Under the pieces are notes generated by a model. It worked only from the letters and a program-made list of their open reading frames with translations, ran no database searches and was not told where the DNA came from. Source: an uncultured Bacilli bacterium (lineage in GTDB: Bacteria; Bacillota_I; Bacilli_A; RF39; UBA660). From it: DNA of 9,819 nt. This document shows, piece after piece, positions 1-7,136 of this stretch (its first letter is position 1; each line of letters begins with the position of its first letter). The stretch covers positions 1 through 9,819 of the forward strand of contig CANQZL010000040.1 in assembly GCA_947628325.1 (NCBI GenBank). Direction: 5' to 3'. The position numbers were made by a program, and so were the translations under genes.

Positions 1-617
1 GTAATAACTAAAAACATATTCTTAGGATGATAAAAAGTATTATAAACTTTTTCTATTTCTTTTAAAGTTATTCCTTTTACATCATTAATATCCCCAGTAA
101 CTAAATTTTTTCTTTTATGTTTTTTAAATAAAGCTTCATTCATTCCATAATAAAGTTTATGCCCTGGATTATTTTTACCCATTTTAACTTCTTCACAAAT
201 AATACCTTTTTCTTTTTCAATTAATTCTTTAGTAAAATATGGTGTTTGAACATAATCTAAAAGATGGTTTAAATTTTTTTCAAAATCAGTACAAGCAAAT
301 ACTTCATATGCTGTAAAATCAAAAGTTGTAAAAGCATTTATTGAAGAACCTAAGCTATTAAAATAATCATGAGCTGTATAACCATCTTTTTCATTAAAAT
401 TAACATGTTCTAAAAAATGAGCTAAACCATTATGAACTTTTTCATATTCTTTACTACCCTTTACCTTATATTCCGTATCTACAGAACCATATCTAACATT
501 TAAAGTCATATAAAAGTTATTTACTTTATCATTAACAACCATATAGATAGGAAGACCATTATCACATATATCATAGTATATTTTTTCATCTATACCTTTA
601 AGATTTATCTCTTGCAT
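1..617 (-). CDS. M16 family metallopeptidase, YmfH-like, 3' end beyond window
   Basis: The N-terminal half of an insulinase/pitrilysin-type (M16) zinc peptidase; about 205 residues are visible before the left edge cuts it, against roughly 430 for the family. The inverted zincin motif is present as HFLEH, residues 67-71 (His67 and His71 bind zinc, Glu70 is catalytic), and a downstream EE pair at 142-143 (CEEVKMG) sits where the third zinc ligand is expected. The start ATG at 617 lies inside the end of the preceding M16 gene (20-base overlap) and has a perfect AGGAGG eight bases upstream. Pairing with a motif-less M16 partner is the YmfF/YmfH arrangement of Bacillota (also written YfmF/YfmH in databases), where the names are associated with EF-P 5-aminopentanol modification. 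The substrate is unknown. Family call is firm; the YmfH assignment rests on pairing and motif. Confidence 0.9.
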   Translation of the reverse strand, partial: MQEINLKGIDEKIYYDICDNGLPIYMVVNDKVNNFYMTLNVRYGSVDTEYKVKGSKEYEKVHNGLAHFLEHVNFNEKDGYTAHDYFNSLGSSINAFTTFDFTAYEVFACTDFEKNLNHLLDYVQTPYFTKELIEKEKGIICEEVKMGKNNPGHKLYYGMNEALFKKHKRKNLVTGDINDVKGITLKEIEKVYNTFYHPKNMFLVI

Positions 618-1875
618 TATCTTCCCCTCCTAATAAATAAATAACATTTAATTTAACCTTCTTAGCTATTACCATTATTTCTTCTTTAGTTATCTTCTTA
701 AATTCTTTAATACGTTCTTCATATAAAGGCAAATTATCTAAATTATTAAATAAATAATTATTAATAATTCCTCCTAAAGAATCTTCACTCATCTTAATCG
801 AAGAAATAATAGATCTTTTAGCATTTTCTAAATCTTCATCACTAAACTTACCTAATTCCATCTCTTCTAAAGCTTTATTAACTAATTTAAGACATTTATT
901 TTTTTCTTTACCATCTATACCTGCATATATCATTAATAATTGATCATACTTCTGGTACATACTAGATACTACATAACATAAAGAATTCTCTTCTCTTAAA
1001 TATTTATATAACTTACTAGTTAATCCACTACTACCAAGTAACATATTATATAAATGTATAGTAAAATCTCTTTCTCTTTTAGAAAGTTTATCTAAGTTAT
1101 AAATCATTGCAAAAGTATCTTGTTCATATTTACCAGTTTCTACTATATCTAAATTTTTCTTTCTTAGCTTATTATCAACATATAAATTAATGTCTCTTTC
1201 TTTAAGTGTCTTATTATTAAATTTCTTCTTAATAATTTTAACTACTTCATCCATATCTAAATTACCTACAACATATATATCACATACATAGTTATTTAAA
1301 ACATTTAAATATGTATCATAAAGACTCTTAGTCGTTATATTTTCTAAATCACTTAAATATCCTACCATATAATAACTACTAGGACTATTTTTATCCATCA
1401 ATTCTAAACTACGTCTAAAAGCATATCTTGTAGCATTTTCTTTTAAAGATTCAATATCACTTTTTATACGATTTTTAATAATATTAAAACTTCTTTTATC
1501 AAATTCTTTATCTTCAACATTAGGATTTAATAACATTTCAAAAGGAAGTTCTAATACATCTTTTAGATAACCATCATAACAATATTTAGGATTTAAAAAA
1601 TCTTCAACAAAAGATATCATCACACTACTACCTAATCTAGAAACTATCCCTCTTAAAGAAGTACTATAAAGATTTTCTAAATAAATAGATACATCTCTTC
1701 TCTTAGGATATTTCTTACTAGAATGCATTAATGTATCTACTAAAACATTATTTGCTGTTATTTCTTCTTTAACTAATTCATTTCTAAACATTATCTCCAT
1801 AGAACAAGTTTTAAACTTATCTGTTTTAATAGTATGTATTTTATATGAATTACAATCATATACTTTATATTCCAT
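598..1875 (-). CDS. M16-like protein without zinc motif, YmfF-like
   Basis: A 425-residue protein of the M16 peptidase superfamily, close to the usual length. The zinc-binding HxxEH is absent: where it should lie (around residues 43-52) the sequence reads NVLVDTLMHS, so this is probably a non-catalytic partner. Family features include an N-terminal M16 fold segment with YLENLY/LRGIVSRLG (65-82), a YVVGNLDMDE linker (201-210) and a C-terminal VIYLLGGE. In M16 pairs of this kind one subunit carries the zinc site and the other helps form the substrate chamber, which matches the following gene with its intact HFLEH. In Bacillus the ymfF-ymfH pair lies in the ymf locus that also encodes the EF-P-modifying reductase YmfI; a direct role in that modification is not shown here. 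The start at 1875 has GAGGTGG just upstream and an extended -10 promoter about 75 bases further up. Confidence 0.85.
   Translation of the reverse strand: MEYKVYDCNSYKIHTIKTDKFKTCSMEIMFRNELVKEEITANNVLVDTLMHSSKKYPKRRDVSIYLENLYSTSLRGIVSRLGSSVMISFVEDFLNPKYCYDGYLKDVLELPFEMLLNPNVEDKEFDKRSFNIIKNRIKSDIESLKENATRYAFRRSLELMDKNSPSSYYMVGYLSDLENITTKSLYDTYLNVLNNYVCDIYVVGNLDMDEVVKIIKKKFNNKTLKERDINLYVDNKLRKKNLDIVETGKYEQDTFAMIYNLDKLSKRERDFTIHLYNMLLGSSGLTSKLYKYLREENSLCYVVSSMYQKYDQLLMIYAGIDGKEKNKCLKLVNKALEEMELGKFSDEDLENAKRSIISSIKMSEDSLGGIINNYLFNNLDNLPLYEERIKEFKKITKEEIMVIAKKVKLNVIYLLGGEDNARDKS
626..631 (-). promoter_or_regulatory. Ribosome binding site of YmfH-like gene, inside upstream gene
   Basis: A perfect AGGAGG on the minus strand, eight bases before the ATG at 617. 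It also encodes part of the LLGGED segment near the C-terminus of the upstream M16 gene. The embedded site plus the 20-base gene overlap decides the start of the second gene and implies co-transcription and probable translational coupling of the two M16 proteins. Confidence 0.85.
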
Positions 1876-1950
1876 AAGCCACCTCGTATTAATTATTATG
1901 TTATTTTTTTTATATTTTATTAGTTAAAATAATTTCTTTTCCCTTAATAT

Positions 1951-1959
1951 ATTATAACA
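1951..1959 (-). promoter_or_regulatory. Extended -10 promoter of the M16 pair
   Basis: The minus strand reads TGTTATAAT, a perfect TGnTATAAT extended -10 element. No good -35 is seen at 17 bases, where the preceding terminator stem lies. Expected transcription start is near 1944, giving a leader of about 70 bases. The leader is almost pure A/T and holds only a weak A/T hairpin (1913-1931). Confidence 0.6.
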
Positions 1960-1965
1960 CAAATT

Positions 1966-1991
1966 AAAAAGGCTTACTTTATAAGTAAACC
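1966..1991 (-). terminator. Rho-independent terminator after the propeller-like gene
   Basis: On the minus strand, seven bases after the stop codon, GGTTTACTT and AAGTAAGCC form a 9-bp stem (one G-U pair) with a three-base ATA loop, followed directly by TTTTT. It closes the single-gene unit upstream and separates it from the M16 pair. Confidence 0.85.
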
Positions 1992-1998
1992 TCTTAAA

Positions 1999-3522
1999 TT
2001 ACTTTTCTACATAATGAACTGGAGAAGAAGCTATTCTTGTAACATTTTCAGCTATCTTAATAGATTTATTTCCATTATAACGATATAAATCTCCTCTAGA
2101 TTTAGTAGTACTATAATTCTTTATAATATATATTAATTTATCATTAATATATTCAAATAAACGGATATCAGAATCTATCTTCTTACCTTTACCACCACTA
2201 GTTACATATAAATCTCCAGAGTTATTATAATCTTTCATATAATAAACTTTCTTACCAGACTTACTAACTGAAATAATATTATTATTTACATTATCATCTA
2301 TTTCTTTTATTTTACCATTACTTGCAAGATATAATGTTCCATTATCATTATCATCAGTTTCAGATACAAAAGCATATCCTTCTTTAGTTAAATATAAATA
2401 TCCAGCTACATCTTCTTTTAAAGATTTAACATTACCTATTTTATTACCTTTAAGTTCTACATACTTTAATTCATTATCAGAAGTTATATAATATACATCT
2501 TTTTCTTCAAATAATCTAACTGTTCTAAGTCCAGAAAGTTTATTCTCTACTTCTACAGCATCCTTAGTACCATTTTGATAATAAAGTGTATAATTTTTAT
2601 CATCTTTATTATACTTTGTATATAAAACTATTTGATTATCAACATCATAACTATTAATAGAATAAATATCTTCCGCAATTTTTTCTCCATCTTTACCATT
2701 ATAATAATATAATACTTTATTTGAATCTAATACTACATAATATAATTTATCACAAGATTTACTATCACAATAATAAGTACTTACATCTGAAGCAATCTTT
2801 TCTCCTTCACCCTTTTTAATATTAAAAATTACTAATTCATCATCTTCATTAATATAAATAACTTTTTTACCATCTTTACTAAAAGATATATTATCATCAT
2901 GATTATCAGTTACTTTAGTACGATCATCTTTACTAGCTTTAAGACTTCTAACATATAAAATTCCATCTCTTTCATAAAGAACTTTATCATTAGTATATCC
3001 TTCTATTGAAGATACATCAGAATCTAATTTTTGTTTTTCTTTTTTAAAATTATATGAATACAAAGTATCCTCATCATCTAAAGCTATTACATAACTATCA
3101 TCATCTGTTATAAAATAATCAACTACATTAGAAACTATCTTAGTAGTAACATCTTTAGATTTTTCATTATATAAATATAAGTCTTCATTCTTTTCAAATA
3201 AAACATATTTATCAGTAGTATTAGCATATAAAATACCATTTACACTATCTCCACTAGATAATTTAACAGCTTTATCTTCTTTTTTAACTTTAGTAGTAGC
3301 TAAATATAAATCTCCATCACTATTATTATAAATAACTGGATATGGTGTATCTTTTTTACCTAAATTAGATAATAGTACTAGTAATATTATAATTACTAAA
3401 ACAATCCCTAATACTTTATATCCTTTAAGGTTATTTAAAGTTTTATTAGTTACACTTTTAATTCCAGATACTACATTATTTATTTTATTTTTTTTAGTTT
3501 CTGTTTTTTTCTCTTCATTCAT
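1999..3522 (-). CDS. Membrane-anchored repeat protein, probable extracellular beta-propeller
   Basis: I do not recognise a named family for this 507-residue protein. It has a Lys-rich N-terminal tail of about 33 residues, one strongly hydrophobic helix (about 36-53), then an Asp/Lys/Tyr/Asn-rich region to the C-terminus, so it is most likely a signal-anchored protein with an outside domain. That domain is repetitive: about ten units carry a short strand such as DLYL, TLYS or VLYYYNG, then NGK and a turn like KIxxDV (near 71, 114, 153, 188, 229, 270, 312, 352, 396, 437, 478). Two units share an ISxSxxGKKVxY lead-in (212-223 and 417-428). This resembles TolB/WD40-like or DUF5050-like propeller blades. 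Cys252 and Cys257 (CDSKSC) could form a disulfide. The start at 3522 has AAGGAGT six bases upstream. It is transcribed alone, with promoter and terminator both visible. Function unknown; possible roles are binding or sensing at the cell surface. Confidence 0.75.
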   Translation of the reverse strand: MNEEKKTETKKNKINNVVSGIKSVTNKTLNNLKGYKVLGIVLVIIILLVLLSNLGKKDTPYPVIYNNSDGDLYLATTKVKKEDKAVKLSSGDSVNGILYANTTDKYVLFEKNEDLYLYNEKSKDVTTKIVSNVVDYFITDDDSYVIALDDEDTLYSYNFKKEKQKLDSDVSSIEGYTNDKVLYERDGILYVRSLKASKDDRTKVTDNHDDNISFSKDGKKVIYINEDDELVIFNIKKGEGEKIASDVSTYYCDSKSCDKLYYVVLDSNKVLYYYNGKDGEKIAEDIYSINSYDVDNQIVLYTKYNKDDKNYTLYYQNGTKDAVEVENKLSGLRTVRLFEEKDVYYITSDNELKYVELKGNKIGNVKSLKEDVAGYLYLTKEGYAFVSETDDNDNGTLYLASNGKIKEIDDNVNNNIISVSKSGKKVYYMKDYNNSGDLYVTSGGKGKKIDSDIRLFEYINDKLIYIIKNYSTTKSRGDLYRYNGNKSIKIAENVTRIASSPVHYVEK

Positions 3523-3545
3523 AAAAACACTCCTTATATAATTAA

Positions 3546-3574
3546 ATTATAATATTTTAAACTATTAAAATCAA
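3546..3574 (-). promoter_or_regulatory. Sigma-A-type promoter of the propeller-like gene
   Basis: The minus strand shows TTGATT (3574-3569), a 17-base spacer and a perfect TATAAT (3551-3546). The expected start near 3539 is only a few bases before the AAGGAGT ribosome site at 3535-3529, so the leader is about 17 bases. Confidence 0.7.
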
Positions 3575-3732
3575 TTAAATTCTTCTACATATTTAGTATA
3601 TCTCAAATTAAAAGATTTATTTTCTCTTACCAAGAAATTATATGTCTAATATTAACCATCTATTTAGGACTTACATCATTTAGACTATACTAATATATAA
3701 AGATTAAAATTTTAAAAACTTAAGCTTTATTA
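3575..3732 (-). other. A/T-rich intergenic gap downstream of the dGTPase-like gene
   Basis: About 160 bases between the end of the dGTPase-like gene and the next promoter. I see no convincing gene, tRNA or GC-containing terminator. The only structure is a six-base inverted repeat (GTCTAA at 3644-3649 and TTAGAC at 3680-3685) with a 30-base loop, and a ten-codon minus-strand ATG frame without a ribosome site. It is longer than every other intergenic space in the window. Confidence 0.5.
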
Positions 3733-4860
3733 TTATTTAATCATTTCTTTATATTCTGAAATAATAAAGTCATCAGTCATTCCTGCTATATAATCTATTA
3801 CTTTTCTTTCAGGAGTAGTCTTATTTAAATATTCATCACTCATACCATCTAAATATATTTTAAATATTCTACTATCTTTATTATTATTTTTTATATCATT
3901 AAGATATGTTATAAATACTTTATTAAACATATCTTCATATAATTTTATTTGTTCTTTACTATTAGCTTTAGAATATATATGTTCATAATTAAAAGCTTTT
4001 AATTTTTTAATAGCATTAAATACTTCATCACTTAGTTTTAAATAATTTTTATCTAAACTATTATTTAATAAATCCATTATAATCGTATTTATTATTTCTC
4101 TATTAGTTAATCCTAATACATTAGATATTTCTTTAGGTATTTCTTCTTTTTTAATAATATTCATTCTAATAGCATCTTCTATATCTCTACCTATATAAGC
4201 TATAATATCACTTATTCTTACTACACATCCTTCTAATGTCATAGGAACTAATTTTTTTATTAATTCTTGATTATGATAAGTTTCTTCATATTCTTTTAAG
4301 AATTGTTCTTTAGTCTTCTTAACAGGACGATATTCTTTTAATTCTAATTCACCATTATGACACATTATAGCATCTAATACTTGAATAGTAATATTATTAC
4401 CTAATCCATTATTTTCTAAATTCATTAAAGTTCTAACACTTTGGATATTATGATTAAAATTGCCTTCGCCATTTTTAATACTTATTTCATTTAAAATTTT
4501 CTCTCCAGTATGTCCAAATGGAACATGTCCTAAATCATGTCCTAATGCTGCTGCTTCAATTAAGTCTTCATTTAAACATAAAGCTCTTCCGATAGTTCTA
4601 GCTACTTTACTAACCATTTGAACATGAGTCATTCTTTTACTAATATTATCATTATCTTTTAAAGAGAATACTTGTGTTTTATCCATATATCTTGTATAAG
4701 AAAGAGAATATACTATTCGATCTATATCTCTATAAAAAGGTGTTCTAATATCATTATCATTTTCTTCTTTAAATCGATAAGCTTCTTTATCTAAACACGC
4801 ATATTGACTTAAATAGTTATTTTTTATTTCCATATTATTTTTAATTTTTTCAATATCCAT
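3733..4860 (-). CDS. HD-domain dNTP triphosphohydrolase (dGTPase-like)
   Basis: A 375-residue member of the deoxyguanosinetriphosphate triphosphohydrolase-like family, cytoplasmic enzymes that cleave dNTPs to deoxynucleoside plus triphosphate and so limit dNTP pools. The N-terminal signature DRIVYSLSYTRYMDKTQVF-type segment (47-65) is intact. The HD-superfamily metal ligands are visible: His79 (MTHV), His108-Asp109 (LGHDLGHVPFGHTGE) and Asp218 (RISDIIAYIGRD). His112 and His117 are the usual family histidines near the active site, and FNHNIQS (135-141) follows. The length is somewhat below the 400-plus residues of many members, with a short C-terminal part. The start at 4860 has AGGTGA six bases upstream and an extended -10 promoter just before it. 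It appears to be a single-gene unit. The nucleotide preference (dGTP or broader) cannot be read from the sequence. Confidence 0.93.
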   Translation of the reverse strand: MDIEKIKNNMEIKNNYLSQYACLDKEAYRFKEENDNDIRTPFYRDIDRIVYSLSYTRYMDKTQVFSLKDNDNISKRMTHVQMVSKVARTIGRALCLNEDLIEAAALGHDLGHVPFGHTGEKILNEISIKNGEGNFNHNIQSVRTLMNLENNGLGNNITIQVLDAIMCHNGELELKEYRPVKKTKEQFLKEYEETYHNQELIKKLVPMTLEGCVVRISDIIAYIGRDIEDAIRMNIIKKEEIPKEISNVLGLTNREIINTIIMDLLNNSLDKNYLKLSDEVFNAIKKLKAFNYEHIYSKANSKEQIKLYEDMFNKVFITYLNDIKNNNKDSRIFKIYLDGMSDEYLNKTTPERKVIDYIAGMTDDFIISEYKEMIK

Positions 4861-4878
4861 TATGTATCACCTAATTAA

Positions 4879-4887
4879 ATTATATCA
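4879..4887 (-). promoter_or_regulatory. Extended -10 promoter of the dGTPase-like gene
   Basis: The minus strand reads TGATATAAT, a perfect extended -10, with no good -35 at 17 bases. The expected start near 4872 coincides with the AGGTGA ribosome site (4872-4867), so the mRNA leader would be only about a dozen bases. It starts three bases beyond the preceding terminator's T-run. Confidence 0.6.
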
Positions 4888-4889
4888 CG

Positions 4890-4919
4890 AAAAAAGATAT
4901 TAATTACTTATAATATCTT
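4890..4919 (-). terminator. A/T-rich terminator hairpin after the PPC-protein gene
   Basis: On the minus strand AAGATATTA and TAATATCTT form a perfect 9-bp stem (4919-4911 with 4902-4894) with an eight-base loop, running into TTTTTT. Only one pair is G-C, so it is weak on paper, but position and T-run fit the end of the five-gene operon. Confidence 0.6.
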
Positions 4920-4942
4920 AATTTCTAAATAAGTATTTTTCT

Positions 4943-5362
4943 TTAAAATTTAAATAGATTTAATCCTGTTTTTTCATCAAATACTCTATCTACTTTACCA
5001 TCAATAATATTAATAATCATTTCACAAGTAGCACTAACTATAGCTTTATTTAAATGTCCTCCAAATACTTCTCCTTTATCATTTCCAGCACTCATATGAA
5101 TATGAGTATAAAACTCATCATTCATAGTATTAATAGTTCCTGTTAAAGAAACAATTTCAAAATTACCTTTAAATTCATTAGAATAATATTTTTTCTCATC
5201 TATATTAAATACTCCTACTACAAATTCATTAGTAGCACCTAAAGCATTAATATTAGCTAACTTAATATTTTCTTTTAAAGCAATCTCTTTTATTTTATCA
5301 AGTATTTCTTCTCCCTTATCTATTCTAGCCACTATTGTATTATCAAATCTTTTATATTCCAT
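4943..5362 (-). CDS. PPC/PCC (DUF296) domain protein
   Basis: A 139-residue stand-alone PPC-domain protein (PF03479), the typical size for bacterial members, which form trimers. Plant homologues carry AT-hooks and bind DNA; no AT-hook is present here, so the database label 'DNA-binding protein' is only inherited. Family features: NINALGATNEF (38-47) near the N-terminus, and the HIHMSAGN...GGHL region, where His87, His89 and His103 match the conserved metal-binding histidines of bacterial members. The biochemical role is unknown. It is the last gene of the operon. Its ATG shares one base with the stop of the glycosyltransferase gene (TAATG) and AAGGAAGG lies six bases upstream, so translational coupling is likely. 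Confidence 0.88.
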   Translation of the reverse strand: MEYKRFDNTIVARIDKGEEILDKIKEIALKENIKLANINALGATNEFVVGVFNIDEKKYYSNEFKGNFEIVSLTGTINTMNDEFYTHIHMSAGNDKGEVFGGHLNKAIVSATCEMIINIIDGKVDRVFDEKTGLNLFKF

Positions 5363-6456
5363 TATAATCCTTCCTTACCAATATTCTTTATAATAAATTC
5401 TACTAAGTATTTAGCTGAATTTTCATTAATTATTTCTTTTTGTTTTAAAATCATCTTATTTTGTAATTCTTTATTATTTAGTAATTCTTTTGTATTAGAT
5501 ATTATTTCATCAATAGTATTAGATACTAAACTTAACCCATTTTTAAAGAAGAATTCACTATTATAGTTTTCTACTCCAGGAATAGGCATTATATGTACTA
5601 AAGGTTTATGCATAATAGCAACTTCTGTACTAGTAAGACCACCTGGTTTAGTAAGTATAACATCACTAATCTTCATATATTCATCCATATTATTAGTATA
5701 TCCTTTTACTAAGATATTAGAATTATTAAGATTTATTAGTTCTTGATATAGTTTTTCATTATTACCACAAATAGCTATAATATAAATATTATCTATGTTA
5801 TTTAATAGTGATGTTATTATTTCTTTCATTTTACCAAAACCCATACTTCCTGAAGTAACTAAGATAATCTTTTTATTATGAGATATTTTTATATTAGGTT
5901 TTATTTTATTAAATGAACTAATAACAGGAATTCCAAAAGGTAGTAAGATTTCTTCTTTAAAACCTTTAGATATAAATTCTTCTTTTAAAGAAGAATGAGG
6001 TATAACAAAGTAATCTGGTTTTGTTTCTTCCCAAAAAGGAATAGCTGTATAATCAGTTGCTACATTAATAAGTTTAATTTTATTATTTGTTTCTTTTATA
6101 ACTGATGTTGCCATTGCTGGAAATAAATGTGTAGCAATAATTACATCGTATTTACCTTGTTCTATATATGTCGATAATTTATTTTTAGCTAATTTATTTA
6201 GTAGATAAACAGGACTAGGTATTTTAGTTTTACTATATGTTTCCCCTAGTTTATAGAATCCTTTAAATATACTCCCATTTCCTTTAGTTGTTGTTAAATA
6301 AACATTTTCAGCCATTTTAGAAGCATTTTCTCCTATAATAGAAAAATAATCTGTAAATGTTGCTGAAATATTATATTTATTAAATTCTTCTTTTATATAT
6401 TTAGCACAAGTATTATGTCCTCCTCCTGTACTACAAGATAATATTAAAACCTTCAT
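5362..6456 (-). CDS. MGDG-synthase/UgtP-type glycosyltransferase (GT28 fold)
   Basis: A 364-residue GT-B glycosyltransferase related to monogalactosyldiacylglycerol synthase and the Bacillus diacylglycerol glucosyltransferase UgtP, which move a sugar from a UDP-sugar onto diacylglycerol at the inner membrane face. N-terminal acceptor domain: STGGGHNTCA (9-18) with the GGGH motif, then ATHLFPA (108-114) and VATDYT (132-137). C-terminal donor domain: SGSMGFGKM (202-210), KGYTNNMDEYM (251-261), KPGGLTSTEVA (270-280) and PIPGVENYNSEFF (291-303), the signature that contacts the UDP-sugar. There is no signal peptide, as expected for a peripheral enzyme. Whether the sugar is glucose or galactose, and whether the acceptor is truly diacylglycerol, cannot be read. 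The stop of the PF06541 gene lies one base upstream. The only upstream ribosome signal is a weak GGGG (6468-6465), so translation probably depends on that neighbour. Confidence 0.9.
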   Translation of the reverse strand: MKVLILSCSTGGGHNTCAKYIKEEFNKYNISATFTDYFSIIGENASKMAENVYLTTTKGNGSIFKGFYKLGETYSKTKIPSPVYLLNKLAKNKLSTYIEQGKYDVIIATHLFPAMATSVIKETNNKIKLINVATDYTAIPFWEETKPDYFVIPHSSLKEEFISKGFKEEILLPFGIPVISSFNKIKPNIKISHNKKIILVTSGSMGFGKMKEIITSLLNNIDNIYIIAICGNNEKLYQELINLNNSNILVKGYTNNMDEYMKISDVILTKPGGLTSTEVAIMHKPLVHIMPIPGVENYNSEFFFKNGLSLVSNTIDEIISNTKELLNNKELQNKMILKQKEIINENSAKYLVEFIIKNIGKEGL

Positions 6457-6457
6457 C

Positions 6458-7105
6458 TTAGTCGCCCCAATTATTATTAAACATATTAGTTAGATAGTCT
6501 TTATTAAAAGTATTATCTAAAAAGACTTCTATTTTATTTGCAGGAGCAATTCCTTTTTCAAAAGATCTAGCTCTTTCAATAGCTCCAATAGTTAATAAAA
6601 TATCAAATATTAAAAAAGCAATTAAAAATTTTACTAGAAAACCATTATATTTAAATTGATTTATTTTAGTTAAAAATTTTACAATAAAAGGAAAACATAT
6701 TTTTATCCAAACAATCCCTAATATTCCCCAAAATACTGAATATAGTAAACAAATACGTCCATTTATATTTAAAAAGTATCTTGAATAATTCCAAGCTGTA
6801 AAACCTAAAAAGACTTCCATTCCAAGACTCATTAAGTATTCAATAACAGATCCTCCTATAAAGCTTATTAAGAATATTTTTATCTTTGAATCATCTCTAT
6901 ATTTATAAAGTATAGCTGTTAAAAAACAAGCACATATTCCATAAGCCATATTAAAAGGACCTATTACAACAGCAGAATGATTAATAAGTTGTCCTCTTCT
7001 TATATATGTATATATTCCTTCTACAATCCAACCAAAAACACTAGCTAGAATAAAAAGCCAAAACATATTATAAAAATTTATTTTTTCTTTTTTGCTTTTA
7101 CTCAT
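6458..7105 (-). CDS. PF06541 membrane protein ('putative ABC transporter permease')
   Basis: A 215-residue membrane protein with about five hydrophobic segments (roughly 11-31, 44-66, 75-98, 118-146, 157-178). It matches the family labelled putative ABC-transporter type IV/CmpB: FGWIVEGIY (24-32), VIGPFNMAYGIC (47-58), EYLMSLGMEVFLGFTAWNYS (89-108) and NINGRICLLYSVFWG (113-127) carry its conserved Gly, Glu, Trp-x-Tyr-Ser and Gly-Arg residues. The usual WDYS is WNYS here. There is no ATPase gene nearby, so the transporter label is doubtful; the true function is unknown. The start at 7105 has GGTGA four bases upstream. It lies 31 bases after the metallo-hydrolase gene and one base before the glycosyltransferase ATG, which suggests that membrane protein and lipid glycosyltransferase work together. 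Confidence 0.87.
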   Translation of the reverse strand: MSKSKKEKINFYNMFWLFILASVFGWIVEGIYTYIRRGQLINHSAVVIGPFNMAYGICACFLTAILYKYRDDSKIKIFLISFIGGSVIEYLMSLGMEVFLGFTAWNYSRYFLNINGRICLLYSVFWGILGIVWIKICFPFIVKFLTKINQFKYNGFLVKFLIAFLIFDILLTIGAIERARSFEKGIAPANKIEVFLDNTFNKDYLTNMFNNNWGD

Positions 7106-7136
7106 AATATCACCATATTTTATTCTTTTATAAATA

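Noticed and set aside
1913..1931. A 7-bp hairpin (TATTTTA / TAAAATA) in the leader of the M16 pair, considered as a regulatory element.
   Set aside because: Pure A/T, expected by chance at this composition, and too weak to act alone.
3620..3657. A ten-codon ATG frame (MVNIRHIISW) on the minus strand in the gap downstream of the dGTPase-like gene.
   Set aside because: No ribosome site, too short, and no sign of conservation that can be judged here.
5976..5996. A perfect 10-bp inverted repeat with a one-base centre (ATTCTTCTTT / AAAGAAGAAT) inside the glycosyltransferase gene.
   Set aside because: It encodes an ordinary Ser-Ser-Leu-Lys-Glu-Glu stretch in A/T-rich codons, and no operator or terminator is expected there.
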